A stretch of DNA of 64,000 nt. Source: Streptomyces sp. S.PNR 29. Its GTDB lineage: Bacteria; Actinomycetota; Actinomycetes; Streptomycetales; Streptomycetaceae. A program made the translations under genes and the position numbers. Below the pieces are notes generated by a model. That model searched no databases. It saw only the letters and a program-made list of their open reading frames with translations, and was not told the DNA's origin. The stretch lies in the NCBI RefSeq assembly GCF_030386795.1, contig NZ_JANUQM010000017.1, forward strand, positions 62,001 through 126,000, written 5' to 3'. Shown in pieces: positions 8,168 to 16,411 of this stretch (the stretch's first letter is position 1; every line of letters begins with the position of its first letter).

Positions 8168-9202
8168 ATGAAACGAGCGGTGGTGATCGGAGCGACGGGC
8201 CAGATCGGACGCCCTGCCGTGCACGCGCTGGCGGGGGACGGCTGGCAGGTGACCGCCACGTCACGGGGCGGTGGCCGGGACGCGTCGTGGCCCGAGGACG
8301 TGCGGGCGGTGCGGCTGGACCGGGAGGACGACGCGGCGCTGGCCGCGGTGATCGGCGACGGCTGCGACCTGGTCGTCGACATGGTGGCCTACGGGGCCCG
8401 GCACGCGCGGCAGTTGACCGCGCTCGCCGATCGGATCGGCTCGGCGGTGGTGATCTCCACGGTCTCGGTGTACGAGGACGGCAAGGGCCGGAACTTCGAC
8501 ACGATGGCGGACCCGGGCGGGCATCCCGAGTACCCGGTGCCCATCCCCGAGAGCCAGCCGACGGTCGCGGCCGGCGACGCCACGTACAGCACGCGCAAGG
8601 CCGCGCTGGAACACGAACTCCTCGCGGCCGGCGTGCGCTTGCCGACGACGCTGCTGCGCGCCGGCGCGGTGCACGGGCCGTACAGCCCGATCCCCCGCGA
8701 GCTGTACTTCGTGAAACGCAATCTCGACGGCCGGGGCAGGCGCGTCCTCGCGTTCGGCGGTCAGAGCCGGTTCCACGGGGCGAGCGCGCGCAACATCGCG
8801 GAGCTCGTCCGGCTGGCGGCGGCCCGGCCCGGCCCGCGGGTGCTCAACGCCTGTGACCCGGAGGCCTTGACGGTGGCCGAGATGGGCGCGGCGGTCGATG
8901 CGGTGATGGGCGTGCGCACGGAGACCGTGCTGCTGGACGGCCCTCCGCCCAGCCCTTCCGTAGGCAGGTCACCGTGGTCGGCGGAGCGTCCCGTTGTGTG
9001 CGACATGTCCGCCGCGGCACGGGAGCTGGGATACCGCCCGGTGGTGGGCTACGCCGAAAGCCTGCCGGAGACGGTCGCGTGGCTGGAGCGCCGACTGGAG
9101 GAGCAGGACTGGCGGGAGGCGTTTCCGACTCTGGCCGGGGTCTATCCGGATCTCTTCGACTATGCGGCGGAGGACGCCTGGTTCGGCGCGCTCGGCGCAT
9201 GA
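8168..9202 (+). CDS. NAD(P)-dependent epimerase/dehydratase-family protein
   Basis: A 344-residue extended-SDR protein starting at an ATG at 8168. The nucleotide-binding loop is VIGATGQIGRPAVHAL (residues 7-22). VISTVSVYEDGKG supplies the serine region and YSTRKAALEHELL gives the YxxxK catalytic pair near residues 139-143. RAGAVHGPYSP resembles the substrate loop of NAD-dependent epimerases. It is a cytosolic Rossmann protein, substrate unknown. It ends just before a strong bidirectional terminator and is convergent with the peptidase gene. Confidence 0.83.
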   Translation: MKRAVVIGATGQIGRPAVHALAGDGWQVTATSRGGGRDASWPEDVRAVRLDREDDAALAAVIGDGCDLVVDMVAYGARHARQLTALADRIGSAVVISTVSVYEDGKGRNFDTMADPGGHPEYPVPIPESQPTVAAGDATYSTRKAALEHELLAAGVRLPTTLLRAGAVHGPYSPIPRELYFVKRNLDGRGRRVLAFGGQSRFHGASARNIAELVRLAAARPGPRVLNACDPEALTVAEMGAAVDAVMGVRTETVLLDGPPPSPSVGRSPWSAERPVVCDMSAAARELGYRPVVGYAESLPETVAWLERRLEEQDWREAFPTLAGVYPDLFDYAAEDAWFGALGA

Positions 9203-9204
9203 GA

Positions 9205-9234
9205 AGGGGGCGGCAGGAGATCCTGCCGCCCCCT
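9205..9234. terminator. Bidirectional terminator between convergent genes
   Basis: AGGGGGCGGCAGGA (9205-9218) pairs perfectly with TCCTGCCGCCCCCT (9221-9234), a 14-bp stem (12 bp with a realistic loop). It starts 2 bp after the epimerase stop and lies 9 bp from the peptidase stop. Confidence 0.85.
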
Positions 9235-9243
9235 CCGGCTGTT

Positions 9244-10848
9244 CTACGGCTTCGGCGTGGCGTGCGGCGCGCACGTCACGTCGGCGCCGTCCAGCTTCCC
9301 GGTGAGCAGGTAGGCGTCCACCCGGTCGTTGACGCAGGGGTTGGCCAGGCTGGTGACGCCGTGGGAGCCCGCGTCCTTCTCGGTGATCAGGCGGGAGCCC
9401 TTGAACCGCTTGTGCAGTTCGACGGCGCCCCCGTACGGGGTGGCCGCGTCACGCTCGGACTGGACGATGAGCACGCCCGGCAGTCCCTTGCCGGTCCTGA
9501 CGTTCAGCGGGGTCTGCTGCTTGACCGGCCAGGTGGCGCACGGAAGGTTCATCCACGCGTTGGCCCAGGTCATGAACGGGTAGTCCTGGTGGAGCCGCGT
9601 GTTGTCGCGGTCCCACTTCCGCCAGCTGGTGGGCCACTTGGCGTCAGTGCACTCGACGGCCGTGTAGACGGCGTTGCCGTTCTCGGAGGAGGCGTTGCCC
9701 GCGGTGTCGGACATGTCCGGGGCAGCCGCGTCGACGAGAGCCTGCGTGTCCCCCGCGACGTACTTGCTGAACACGGTGGCGACCGGCACCCAGGAGGAGT
9801 CGTAGTACGGGGCGCTCTGGAAGAAGGAGATCAGCTCGGCCGGGCCGACGACCCCGCCGATGGGGTTCTTCTTGGCGGTGGCGCGCAGTTCGAGCCACTT
9901 CGCCTGGACCTCGGCGCGGGTGTCGCCGAGGTGGAAGGTGGCGTCGTTCCTGGCGACCCAGTCCTGCCAGTCCTTCCAGCGGCCCTCGAAGGCGATGTCC
10001 TGGTCGAGGTTGGCCTCGTACCAGATCTTGTCCCGGGAGGGGTCGACGACGCTGTCGACGACCATGCGGCGCACGTGCCCCGGGAAGAGGGTGCCGTAGA
10101 CCGCGCCGAGGTAGGTGCCGTAGGAGACGCCGAGGTAGTTGAGCTTTTTCTCCCCGAGCGCGGCACGGATGACGTCGAGGTCGCGCGCGGTGTTCGGCGT
10201 GGTCATGTGCGGCAGCATCTCGCCGCTGCGCTCGTAGCAGCCCTCGGCGTACTCGCGGGCCAGCTTGCGCTGGGCGCGCTTGTCGGCCTCGGAGTCGGGC
10301 ACGGGGTCCATCTTCGGCGCCTTGACGTACTCCTGCGGGTCGGCACAGGAAATGGGCGCCGACTTGCCGACGCCGCGCGGGTCGAAGCCCACGAAGTCGT
10401 ACGCCTTGGCCGTGTTGGCCCACACCGGGGCCTTGGTGGTGACCCGGCGAGGGAAACGCAGGCCGGAGCCGCCGGGGCCGCCGGGGTTGTAGATGAGCGC
10501 GCCCTGGCGCTCCGCCTTCGTTCCCGTGTTCCCGATCCGGTCGACGGCGAGCTTGATCTGCTTGCCGTTGGGCTTGGCGTAGTCGAGCGGCACGGTGACC
10601 CAGCCGCACTGGATCGGCTTCTCCAGGCCCCAGTCGGCGGGACAGTCCTGCCAGTCGATCCCGGCCTTCGCGGCCCGGGCGGCGGCGATGGTGGCGCCGA
10701 GCGCCTCGCGGTCCTGGCCGTGGCGAGCGGTGGTCGGGCTCGCGCTCGCCGAGGGTGCCGCGAAAGCGCCGGCTATGAGCGTCGCGGTGACGAGCGCACC
10801 GGCCGAACCGAGCGCCGTCGCCCTCCGCTTCAGTGTTCTCTTGGTCAA
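9244..10848 (-). CDS. Secreted alpha/beta-hydrolase peptidase (tripeptidyl aminopeptidase family)
   Basis: A 534-residue exported protease. The start is ATG at 10848. The signal peptide has basic KRTLKRR, a hydrophobic core ALVTATLIAGAF and an AXA-like cleavage region (ASASP). The mature part has the oxyanion segment YNPGGPGGSGLRF, FDPRGVGKSAPISC, and the nucleophile elbow GVSYGTYLGAVY. The catalytic aspartate region is GVLIVQSERDAATPYGGAV and the histidine lies in EKDAGSHGVTS. The C-terminal TAP-like domain matches Streptomyces SlpD/SlpE/Tap enzymes, which remove tripeptides or dipeptides from secreted proteins. It follows ureD on the same strand after 133 bp, probably as a separate unit. 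Confidence 0.92.
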   Translation of the reverse strand: MTKRTLKRRATALGSAGALVTATLIAGAFAAPSASASPTTARHGQDREALGATIAAARAAKAGIDWQDCPADWGLEKPIQCGWVTVPLDYAKPNGKQIKLAVDRIGNTGTKAERQGALIYNPGGPGGSGLRFPRRVTTKAPVWANTAKAYDFVGFDPRGVGKSAPISCADPQEYVKAPKMDPVPDSEADKRAQRKLAREYAEGCYERSGEMLPHMTTPNTARDLDVIRAALGEKKLNYLGVSYGTYLGAVYGTLFPGHVRRMVVDSVVDPSRDKIWYEANLDQDIAFEGRWKDWQDWVARNDATFHLGDTRAEVQAKWLELRATAKKNPIGGVVGPAELISFFQSAPYYDSSWVPVATVFSKYVAGDTQALVDAAAPDMSDTAGNASSENGNAVYTAVECTDAKWPTSWRKWDRDNTRLHQDYPFMTWANAWMNLPCATWPVKQQTPLNVRTGKGLPGVLIVQSERDAATPYGGAVELHKRFKGSRLITEKDAGSHGVTSLANPCVNDRVDAYLLTGKLDGADVTCAPHATPKP

Positions 10849-10981
10849 GAGGTTTCTCCCCGTACCTCGTTGCTATGGGTACGGGGATCTTCGCGGCTGT
10901 GCGTTCTCCGAGGACAGGGGCGACCGGACTTCTTTGCCAATCCGATAAACGGAGAGAGGCGTTCGGTCGGCGGACTTCAGC

Positions 10982-11740
10982 TCATCCCAGGATCACCAGG
11001 GCCTCGTCCAGCAGCCGCCGCAGCCGCAGGGCGTCCGACGCAACAGCGGTCACGAGCACGGCGGGCCCGGACAAGGGTACGGCTGCCGCCCCGTCACCCA
11101 GCACCCGCGCCACCGGCGGGAGGTCGGCGAACTCGGGTCGTACGACGACGAGTTGGCCAACTGCACGGTGCCCGGCCAGCACAGCCGGCCCGTCCCATCC
11201 ACCTGGCGCCCCGGGCCCACAGGCCAGTTCCTGGTCGAGGACGCACCGCCCGGCGATCCGCACGGTCAGACGGCTGACGAGCCGTCCCGGTTCCTCGCCG
11301 GCCCGCCCGAGCACCTGCTCCTCGCGCAGCACGAGCCGTGCCGACGCGCCGAGCTCCACGCGCGTGGAGACGTGCAGATCGCTGTCCCGGGCGGAGATCA
11401 ACTGCTCGGGCAGCCAGTGCAGTTCGCCCCCGTCGGCCACGGTGATCCGTACGTCGTAGCGGGCCTCGCCCTTGGCCTGTCCCGGCAGTGCGATGGTGGC
11501 GGCGGCCGAACCGACCCGCAGCCGGGCCCCGTCCTCCACCTCGGTGTGCACCGCGAAGTGATCCCCGCCGAGCGGCCCGCTCATCGCTCCGACGAGCATG
11601 ACCCGCGCCTCGGCGCCACTCCCCCGGGTCCGCCGCAGCGCGAGCGGGCCGTCGCCCTCCAGTTCGGGCAGGCAGGTACCGCCCCGGCCGTCGTTCCGAG
11701 CGCGCATCCTGGCGACGGCCCGCACCCCGCCGGCGTTCAT
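10982..11740 (-). CDS. ureD: Urease accessory protein UreD (UreH)
   Basis: A 252-residue cytosolic chaperone that, with UreF and UreG, delivers nickel to apo-urease. The ATG at 11740 overlaps the ureG stop (ATGA), giving translational coupling. UreD features are LVGAMSGPLGGDHFAVHTEV, RYDVRITVADGGELHWLPEQ and EEQVLGRAGEEPGRLVSRL. The length is near the usual 250-270. It is the last gene of the urease group. No ureE homologue is found among the urease genes here, so nickel donation must work without it, as in other actinobacterial clusters of this order. Confidence 0.9.
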   Translation of the reverse strand: MNAGGVRAVARMRARNDGRGGTCLPELEGDGPLALRRTRGSGAEARVMLVGAMSGPLGGDHFAVHTEVEDGARLRVGSAAATIALPGQAKGEARYDVRITVADGGELHWLPEQLISARDSDLHVSTRVELGASARLVLREEQVLGRAGEEPGRLVSRLTVRIAGRCVLDQELACGPGAPGGWDGPAVLAGHRAVGQLVVVRPEFADLPPVARVLGDGAAAVPLSGPAVLVTAVASDALRLRRLLDEALVILG

Positions 11741-12414
11741 GCCGTCCACGCGGCGAGCCGCGCCCGCACCCACTCGGCGACGTCCTTCACGCCGCGCTCG
11801 CTCCTCAGCGACTGGAAGACGACCGGCAGTTCCGCGCGCTGCGCCTTGGCATCGGCCGCCATCCGCGCGAGGTCGGAGCCGACGTACGGTGCGAGGTCGG
11901 TCTTGTTCACGACGAGCAGGTCTGCGGTGGTGACGCCGGGTCCGCCCTTGCGGGGGATGTCATCGCCGCCGGCGACGTCGATCACGAAAATCTGAGCGTC
12001 GACGAGACCTTTGGAGAAGGTGGCGGTCAGGTTGTCCCCGCCCGACTCGACGAGGATCAGGTCAAGGGGCCCGACCTCGTCCTCCAGATCCTCCACCGCT
12101 TCGAGATTGGCGGAGATGTCGTCCCGGATCGCGGTGTGCGGACACGCCCCCGTCTCCACGGCGGTGATCCGCTCCGGCGGCAACACGGCCTCACGCAGCA
12201 GGAACTCGGCGTCCTCGCGTGTGTAGATGTCGTTGGTCACGACAGCCAGCGACAACTCGTCACGCAACGCCCGGCAGAGCGCGGCAACGGTGGCGGTCTT
12301 ACCGGAACCAACGGGCCCACCGAGCCCGATACGCAACGCCCGACGCGTGCCATCGGGACGGCGAGCATCGGCGCCGAGGGCGGCGGGGCCGTCGTGAGAG
12401 TGATCGAGGTGCAT
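11737..12414 (-). CDS. ureG: Urease accessory GTPase UreG
   Basis: A 225-residue SIMIBI-class GTPase that powers nickel insertion into urease. It has the P-loop GGPVGSGKTATVAALCRAL near residues 32-50, the Glu/nickel region AVETGACPHTAIRDDISANL (CPH nickel-binding motif), Walker B LILVESGGDNLTATFSKGLV and the base-specific VVNKTDLAPYVG. The N-terminus is histidine-bearing (MHLDHSHDG), a short metal-binding stretch. It should be transcribed with ureABCF, but the repeat array at 12600-13140 separates it from ureF by 763 bp. That spacing is unusual for this operon. Confidence 0.95.
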   Translation of the reverse strand: MHLDHSHDGPAALGADARRPDGTRRALRIGLGGPVGSGKTATVAALCRALRDELSLAVVTNDIYTREDAEFLLREAVLPPERITAVETGACPHTAIRDDISANLEAVEDLEDEVGPLDLILVESGGDNLTATFSKGLVDAQIFVIDVAGGDDIPRKGGPGVTTADLLVVNKTDLAPYVGSDLARMAADAKAQRAELPVVFQSLRSERGVKDVAEWVRARLAAWTA

Positions 12415-12599
12415 GGGATACGGCTCCTGTTGTCCTTCTGATGTGCCTGTGCCGGTCGGCTTTAGGGGGTGCCGGGTCGGTTTGCCGCTGTACGGTGCCT
12501 GTGCGGTTCGCCGTCGCGCTGGTCTCTGTCCATTCCCTCTCCCACCCGGTCGGGCTCAACGAGCCCGACCGGGTGGCGTTTGAGGAGGGGACGGTTCAG

Positions 12600-13140
12600 T
12601 CCGGCGGGGGTCCAGGGGCGGAGACCCCTGACGGGGTGCAGGGGCGAAGCCCGCCGGCGAGGTACAAGGGCGAAGCCCCGCGGGTGGGGCCCAGGGGCGA
12701 AGCCCCGCGGGTGGGGCCCAGGGGCGCAGCCCCGCGCGGGTCCAAGGGCGAAGCCCGCCACCGAGCGCAGAAGCAGAACCCCCCGGCGAGGAACCAAGGC
12801 CAAAGCCCGCCGAGGGGTCCAGCGGCGAAGCTCCCGCCGGAGTCCAGAGGGCAGAGCCCCACCGGGGCCCAGGGGGCGGAGCCCCCGGTGGGGTTGAAGG
12901 GGCGTAGTCCTGCGCGGGTCCAAGGCCGAAGCCCGCCAGCGGGACGCAGGGGCGAAGCCCCGCGCGGGTCCAGCGGCGAAGCCCGCCGCCGAGCGCGGAA
13001 GCAGAACCCCCGGCGAGGAACCAAGACCGAAGCCCGCCGAGGGGTCCAGCGGCGAAGCTCCGGCCGGAGCCCAGAGGGCAGAGCCCCACGGGGCCCAGGG
13101 GGCGGAGCCCCCGGTGGGGTTGAAGGGGCGGAGCCCCTGG
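12600..13140. repeat. GC-rich palindromic repeat array splitting ureF from ureG
   Basis: About 540 bp of degenerate units built on GGGGCGAAGCCCC or GGGGCGGAGCCCC hairpin cores, for example at 12653-12730 and 13121-13140. A longer block of about 180 bp is duplicated: 12731-12910 is repeated at 12959-13137 with few changes, a shift of 226-228 bp. All six frames stay open because of the GC bias, but the translations are low-complexity repeats without domain features. The sequence is therefore treated as non-coding. The rest of the 12415-13177 gap holds no recognisable gene. Confidence 0.88.
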
Positions 13141-13177
13141 GGATGGGAATGGGTAGGGGCGGCGGGGGCGAGGCACC

Positions 13178-13852
13178 CTAGGACGCGAACAGACGTACGG
13201 GCCAAGCGGCATGCACCTCCGCACTGATCTCCAGCAACGGCGCAGAAGCCGCAGGCAGCGCGTCGACTCCCTCACCGACCACCCTCCGCCCCGCCTCGAC
13301 CGCCTGATCCGCGACACGGTCCAGCTCCGGCGCCAACCGAGCCAGCACCGCCGTGGCGTCAAAGGGATCCAGACTCAACAACCGCACCGTCGCAGTCGCC
13401 GGCCCGCTCACACTCTCGTACGCCGCACAGTACGCCGCATCCACGGCCCCCAGCCCCGCGGCCCGAGCCGCGACCCCCAGCACCACCGGCTGGTGCGCCC
13501 CCTTGGGGAACTGCCGCGCCACGGCGTCCAGTTCCCCGGACGGCCACGTCGCACGAGCGGCCCGCATCAGCTGCCGCCCCAACCTCCGCGCCGCCCCCCG
13601 CAACGCGGGCGACGGCGTCCGCGCATCGGCCGCCGCGTCCAGCTCCACGGGGTCGACGCCCAGCGCCGCCGCCGCGGCCAGCGAGGCCGCCACCAGTCCC
13701 GCCGTATGCAACCGCCCCCGGCAGAACTCCTCCAGACTCGCCGCCCCGGTGACCCGCCCGGCCTTGACGGCCGCCTCGGCCCCGCCGGAGTGCGCATGCC
13801 CCCCGGCGGGAAAGCGGCCGTCGGCCAGGACGAGAAGCGCTGCTCGTGACAT
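13178..13852 (-). CDS. ureF: Urease accessory protein UreF
   Basis: A 224-residue, mostly helical cytosolic chaperone that bridges UreD and UreG during nickel loading. It starts MSRAALLVLADGRFPAGGHAHSGG at an ATG at 13852. The LADGRFPAGGHAHSGG stretch corresponds to the UreF L-x-D-s-x-f-P-x-G-x-f-x-H-S-x-G signature. Two GTG codons lie directly upstream (13855, 13858) and could also serve as starts. It begins 13 bp after the ureC stop. Downstream lies the repeat array instead of ureG. Confidence 0.9.
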   Translation of the reverse strand: MSRAALLVLADGRFPAGGHAHSGGAEAAVKAGRVTGAASLEEFCRGRLHTAGLVAASLAAAAALGVDPVELDAAADARTPSPALRGAARRLGRQLMRAARATWPSGELDAVARQFPKGAHQPVVLGVAARAAGLGAVDAAYCAAYESVSGPATATVRLLSLDPFDATAVLARLAPELDRVADQAVEAGRRVVGEGVDALPAASAPLLEISAEVHAAWPVRLFAS

Positions 13853-13865
13853 CACCACCGTGCCC

Positions 13866-15587
13866 TCAGAACAGGAAGTACCGCTGGGCCATCGGCAGTT
13901 CGGCAGCCGGAGTCGCCTCGACCAGCTCCCCGTCGATGTGCACGGCGAAGCTGTCGGGATCCACCCGCACCTCGGGCCGCGCGTCGTTCTCCCGCATGTC
14001 GGCCTTGGTGACACCCCGCGTCGACTCGATCGCCACGAACCGCTTACCGAGCCGCAGCCGCTCCGGCAGCCCGTCCTCGATCGCCGACGGGGCAACGAAA
14101 TTGAACGAATTCGACGCCGGCGCCCGCCCGATCGCCCCGTACATCGGGCGCGGCAGGATCGGCTGCGGCGTCGGGATGGAGGCGTTGGCGTCACCCATCT
14201 GCGCGTACGCGATCTGCCCGCCCTTGAGGACGAGCTGCGGCTTGACCCCGAAGAACGCCGGCTCCCACAGCACCAGGTCGGCCAGCTTGCCGCTCTCGAC
14301 GGAGCCGATCTCCCGAGCCAGCCCCTGCGCCAGCGCCGGGTTGATCGTGTACTTGGCGACATAGCGACGCACCCGGCGGTTGTCCGCCCGCCCGTCCCCC
14401 GGCAGTGCCCCGCGCCGCCGCTTCATCACATGGGCCGTCTGCCAGGTCCGCATGATGACCTCGCCCACGCGCCCCATCGCCTGGGAGTCCGACGAGATGA
14501 TGGAGATCGCGCCCAGATCATGCAGGATGTCCTCGGCCCCGATGGTCGACGGCCGGATCCGCGACTCGGCGAACGCCAGATCCTCCGGCACGGCGGGGTT
14601 CAGGTGGTGGCACACCATCAGCATGTCGAGGTGTTCCTCGGCGGTGTTGACGGTGAACGGCCGGGTCGGGTTGGTCGAGCTGGGCAGCACGTGCGGCTCG
14701 GACACCACGGTCATGATGTCCGGCGCGTGCCCGCCGCCCGCACCCTCGGTGTGGTACGCGTGAATGCCGCGCCCGGCGATCGCGGCGAGCGTGTCCCCCA
14801 CGAACCCGGCCTCGTTCAGCGTGTCCGTGTGGATGGCGACCTGGATGCCGGTCTGCCCGGCGACGGTCAGCGCGGCGTCGATGACGGCCGGGGTCGATCC
14901 CCAGTCCTCGTGCAGCTTCAGACCCAGCGCACCGCCCCGGATCTGCGACAGCATCGCCTCGTGCGAAACGGTGTTGCCCTTGCCGAGCAGACCGATGTTG
15001 AGCGGATAGGCCTCCATCGCCTCCAGCATCCGCGCCAGATGCCAGGGGCCGGGCGTCACGGTCGTCGCCTTCGAGCCCTCCGCCGGACCGGTACCGCCAC
15101 CGACCAGCGTCGTGATGCCCGCCGACAGCGCCTCGTCGGCGATCTGCGGACAGATGAAGTGCACGTGCGCGTCGATGGCACCGGCCGTCAGGATCCGCCC
15201 GTTGCCGGCGATGACCTCCGTCTCCGGCCCGATGACCAGGTCCGGGTGCACGCCGTCCATGGTGTCGGGGTTGCCCGCCTTGCCGATGCCGGTGATCCGG
15301 CCGTCGCGGATGCCGACGTCGGCCTTCACGACACCCCAGTGGTCGACGATCACCGCGCCGGTGATGACGGTGTCCGGTGTGCCGTCCGCGCGCGTGGCGC
15401 GCGACTGGCCCATCGACTCGCGGATGACCTTGCCGCCGCCGAAGACGGCCTCGTCCCCGGCGAGCCCGGGTCCGCCGGAACGATCCTCCTCGATCTCGAC
15501 CAGCAGGTCGGTGTCGGCGAGCCGGATCCGGTCGCCGGTGGTGGGCCCGAACAGGTCGGCGTACGCGGCGCGTGAGATCTCAGGCAT
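13866..15587 (-). CDS. ureC: Urease alpha subunit (catalytic)
   Basis: A 573-residue catalytic subunit that hydrolyses urea to ammonia and carbamate at a binuclear nickel centre. Nickel ligands are visible in AIDAHVHFICPQ. The carbamylated bridging lysine is in GLKLHEDWG (Lys224), and QVAIHTDTLNEAG and YHTEGAGGGHAPD supply further ligands. The mobile flap is MVCHHLNPAVPEDLAFAESR, where Asn replaces the more common Asp after HHL. The start at 15587 overlaps the ureB stop by 8 bp. Length and motif order are standard, so the enzyme should be functional. Confidence 0.97.
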   Translation of the reverse strand: MPEISRAAYADLFGPTTGDRIRLADTDLLVEIEEDRSGGPGLAGDEAVFGGGKVIRESMGQSRATRADGTPDTVITGAVIVDHWGVVKADVGIRDGRITGIGKAGNPDTMDGVHPDLVIGPETEVIAGNGRILTAGAIDAHVHFICPQIADEALSAGITTLVGGGTGPAEGSKATTVTPGPWHLARMLEAMEAYPLNIGLLGKGNTVSHEAMLSQIRGGALGLKLHEDWGSTPAVIDAALTVAGQTGIQVAIHTDTLNEAGFVGDTLAAIAGRGIHAYHTEGAGGGHAPDIMTVVSEPHVLPSSTNPTRPFTVNTAEEHLDMLMVCHHLNPAVPEDLAFAESRIRPSTIGAEDILHDLGAISIISSDSQAMGRVGEVIMRTWQTAHVMKRRRGALPGDGRADNRRVRRYVAKYTINPALAQGLAREIGSVESGKLADLVLWEPAFFGVKPQLVLKGGQIAYAQMGDANASIPTPQPILPRPMYGAIGRAPASNSFNFVAPSAIEDGLPERLRLGKRFVAIESTRGVTKADMRENDARPEVRVDPDSFAVHIDGELVEATPAAELPMAQRYFLF

Positions 15588-15891
15588 CGAGGGCACCTCC
15601 GGTCTCCCCGCGCAGCCCGGGCACGAACCGGGCACCGGTGAGGGGGACGAGTTCGACGTCGACGGGGATCCCGGGCTCGAAGCGCACGGCCGTGCCGGCG
15701 GCGATATTGAGCCGCTTGCCGCGCGCCGCGGCGCGGTCGAACTCCAGACCGGGGTTGGCCTCGGCGAAGTGGTAGTGGGAGCCGACCTGGACGGGCCGGT
15801 CGGCGGCGTTGAGGACGGTCACTCGGGTGATCTCGCGGCCCTCGTTGTAGGCAATCGGCCCGTCGGCGAAGAGGATCTCACCGGGAATCAT
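15580..15891 (-). CDS. ureB: Urease beta subunit
   Basis: A 103-residue structural subunit of the UreABC trimer. The motifs MIPGEILFADGPIAYNEGRE, VGSHYHFAEANPGLEFDR and FEPGIPVDVELVPLTG are typical of bacterial UreB. It starts 9 bp after ureA and overlaps ureC by 8 bp. The separate small subunits (not fused to ureA) match the usual Streptomyces arrangement. Confidence 0.95.
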   Translation of the reverse strand: MIPGEILFADGPIAYNEGREITRVTVLNAADRPVQVGSHYHFAEANPGLEFDRAAARGKRLNIAAGTAVRFEPGIPVDVELVPLTGARFVPGLRGETGGALDA

Positions 15892-15900
15892 CAGGCTCCC

Positions 15901-16203
15901 TCAGACGATCGGGTCGTGGACGGTGACGAGCTTGGTGCCGTCCGGGAAGGTCGCCTCGACCTGGACGTCGTGGATCATCTCGGGGACGCCTTCCATGACG
16001 TCGTCCCTGGTGAGCAGCTTGCGCCCGGAGGCCATGAGCTCGGCGACGGTACGGCCGTCACGCGCACCTTCGAGGATGTGCGACGTGATGAGGGCGACCG
16101 CCTCGGGGTGGTTGAGCTTCAGCCCGCGGGCCCGGCGCTTCTCGGCGACGTCGGCCGCCACGTGGATGAGCAGCCTCTCTTGCTCGTGCGGGGTCAGTTG
16201 CAC
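15901..16203 (-). CDS. ureA: Urease gamma subunit
   Basis: A 100-residue subunit beginning (M)QLTPHEQERLLIHVAADVAE. The GTG at 16203 is chosen because it gives the family's canonical N-terminus and is preceded at suitable distance by a GAGGTGGG ribosome-binding site. An in-frame GTG at 16215 would add four residues. RRARGLKLNHPEAVALITSH and EGVPEMIHDVQVEATFPDGT are characteristic. It is the first gene of the urease operon. A candidate GlnR site lies about 105 bp upstream. Confidence 0.95.
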   Translation of the reverse strand: MQLTPHEQERLLIHVAADVAEKRRARGLKLNHPEAVALITSHILEGARDGRTVAELMASGRKLLTRDDVMEGVPEMIHDVQVEATFPDGTKLVTVHDPIV

Positions 16204-16304
16204 GTCCCACCTCACAGTCCTCGCTCCGGACCGTGCGGGGTCCGGTTGCCGCAGCCCCGGGCCGACGTCCCTGGTGGCGTGGATCGGCAGGCTAGTTGGA
16301 CCGG

Positions 16305-16320
16305 GTTTCGGGCACGTTAA
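16305..16320 (-). promoter_or_regulatory. Candidate GlnR half-box upstream of ureA
   Basis: Read on the minus strand the site is TTAAC-GTGCCC-GAAAC: an a-site-like pentamer (4 of 5 matches to GTNAC), a 6-nt spacer and a perfect b-site GAAAC. GlnR is the actinobacterial nitrogen regulator and is reported to act on urease genes in S. coelicolor. The second a/b pair is not clear here. Confidence 0.45.
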
Positions 16321-16411
16321 CCGAGCTGTGATCCATTCAGTCCCTCGCCTCGGGGAGCACCCCCCTCGAAAACGAGTACACGGCGGCGCGGCACCGACCG
16401 ATCATGTCGGT

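Noticed and set aside
8974..11277. A 767-codon plus-strand open frame opposite the secreted peptidase
   Set aside because: It runs antisense to a peptidase with a complete signal peptide and catalytic motifs, and has no family-like segments.
12600..13140. CRISPR array as explanation for the repeats
   Set aside because: Repeat units vary in sequence and length, there are no unique equal-length spacers, and no cas genes are nearby.
12219..13205. Long open frames on both strands through the ureF-ureG spacer
   Set aside because: The translations are repetitive Pro/Ala/Gly/Arg strings that follow the palindromic repeat units. No start signal or domain supports a gene.
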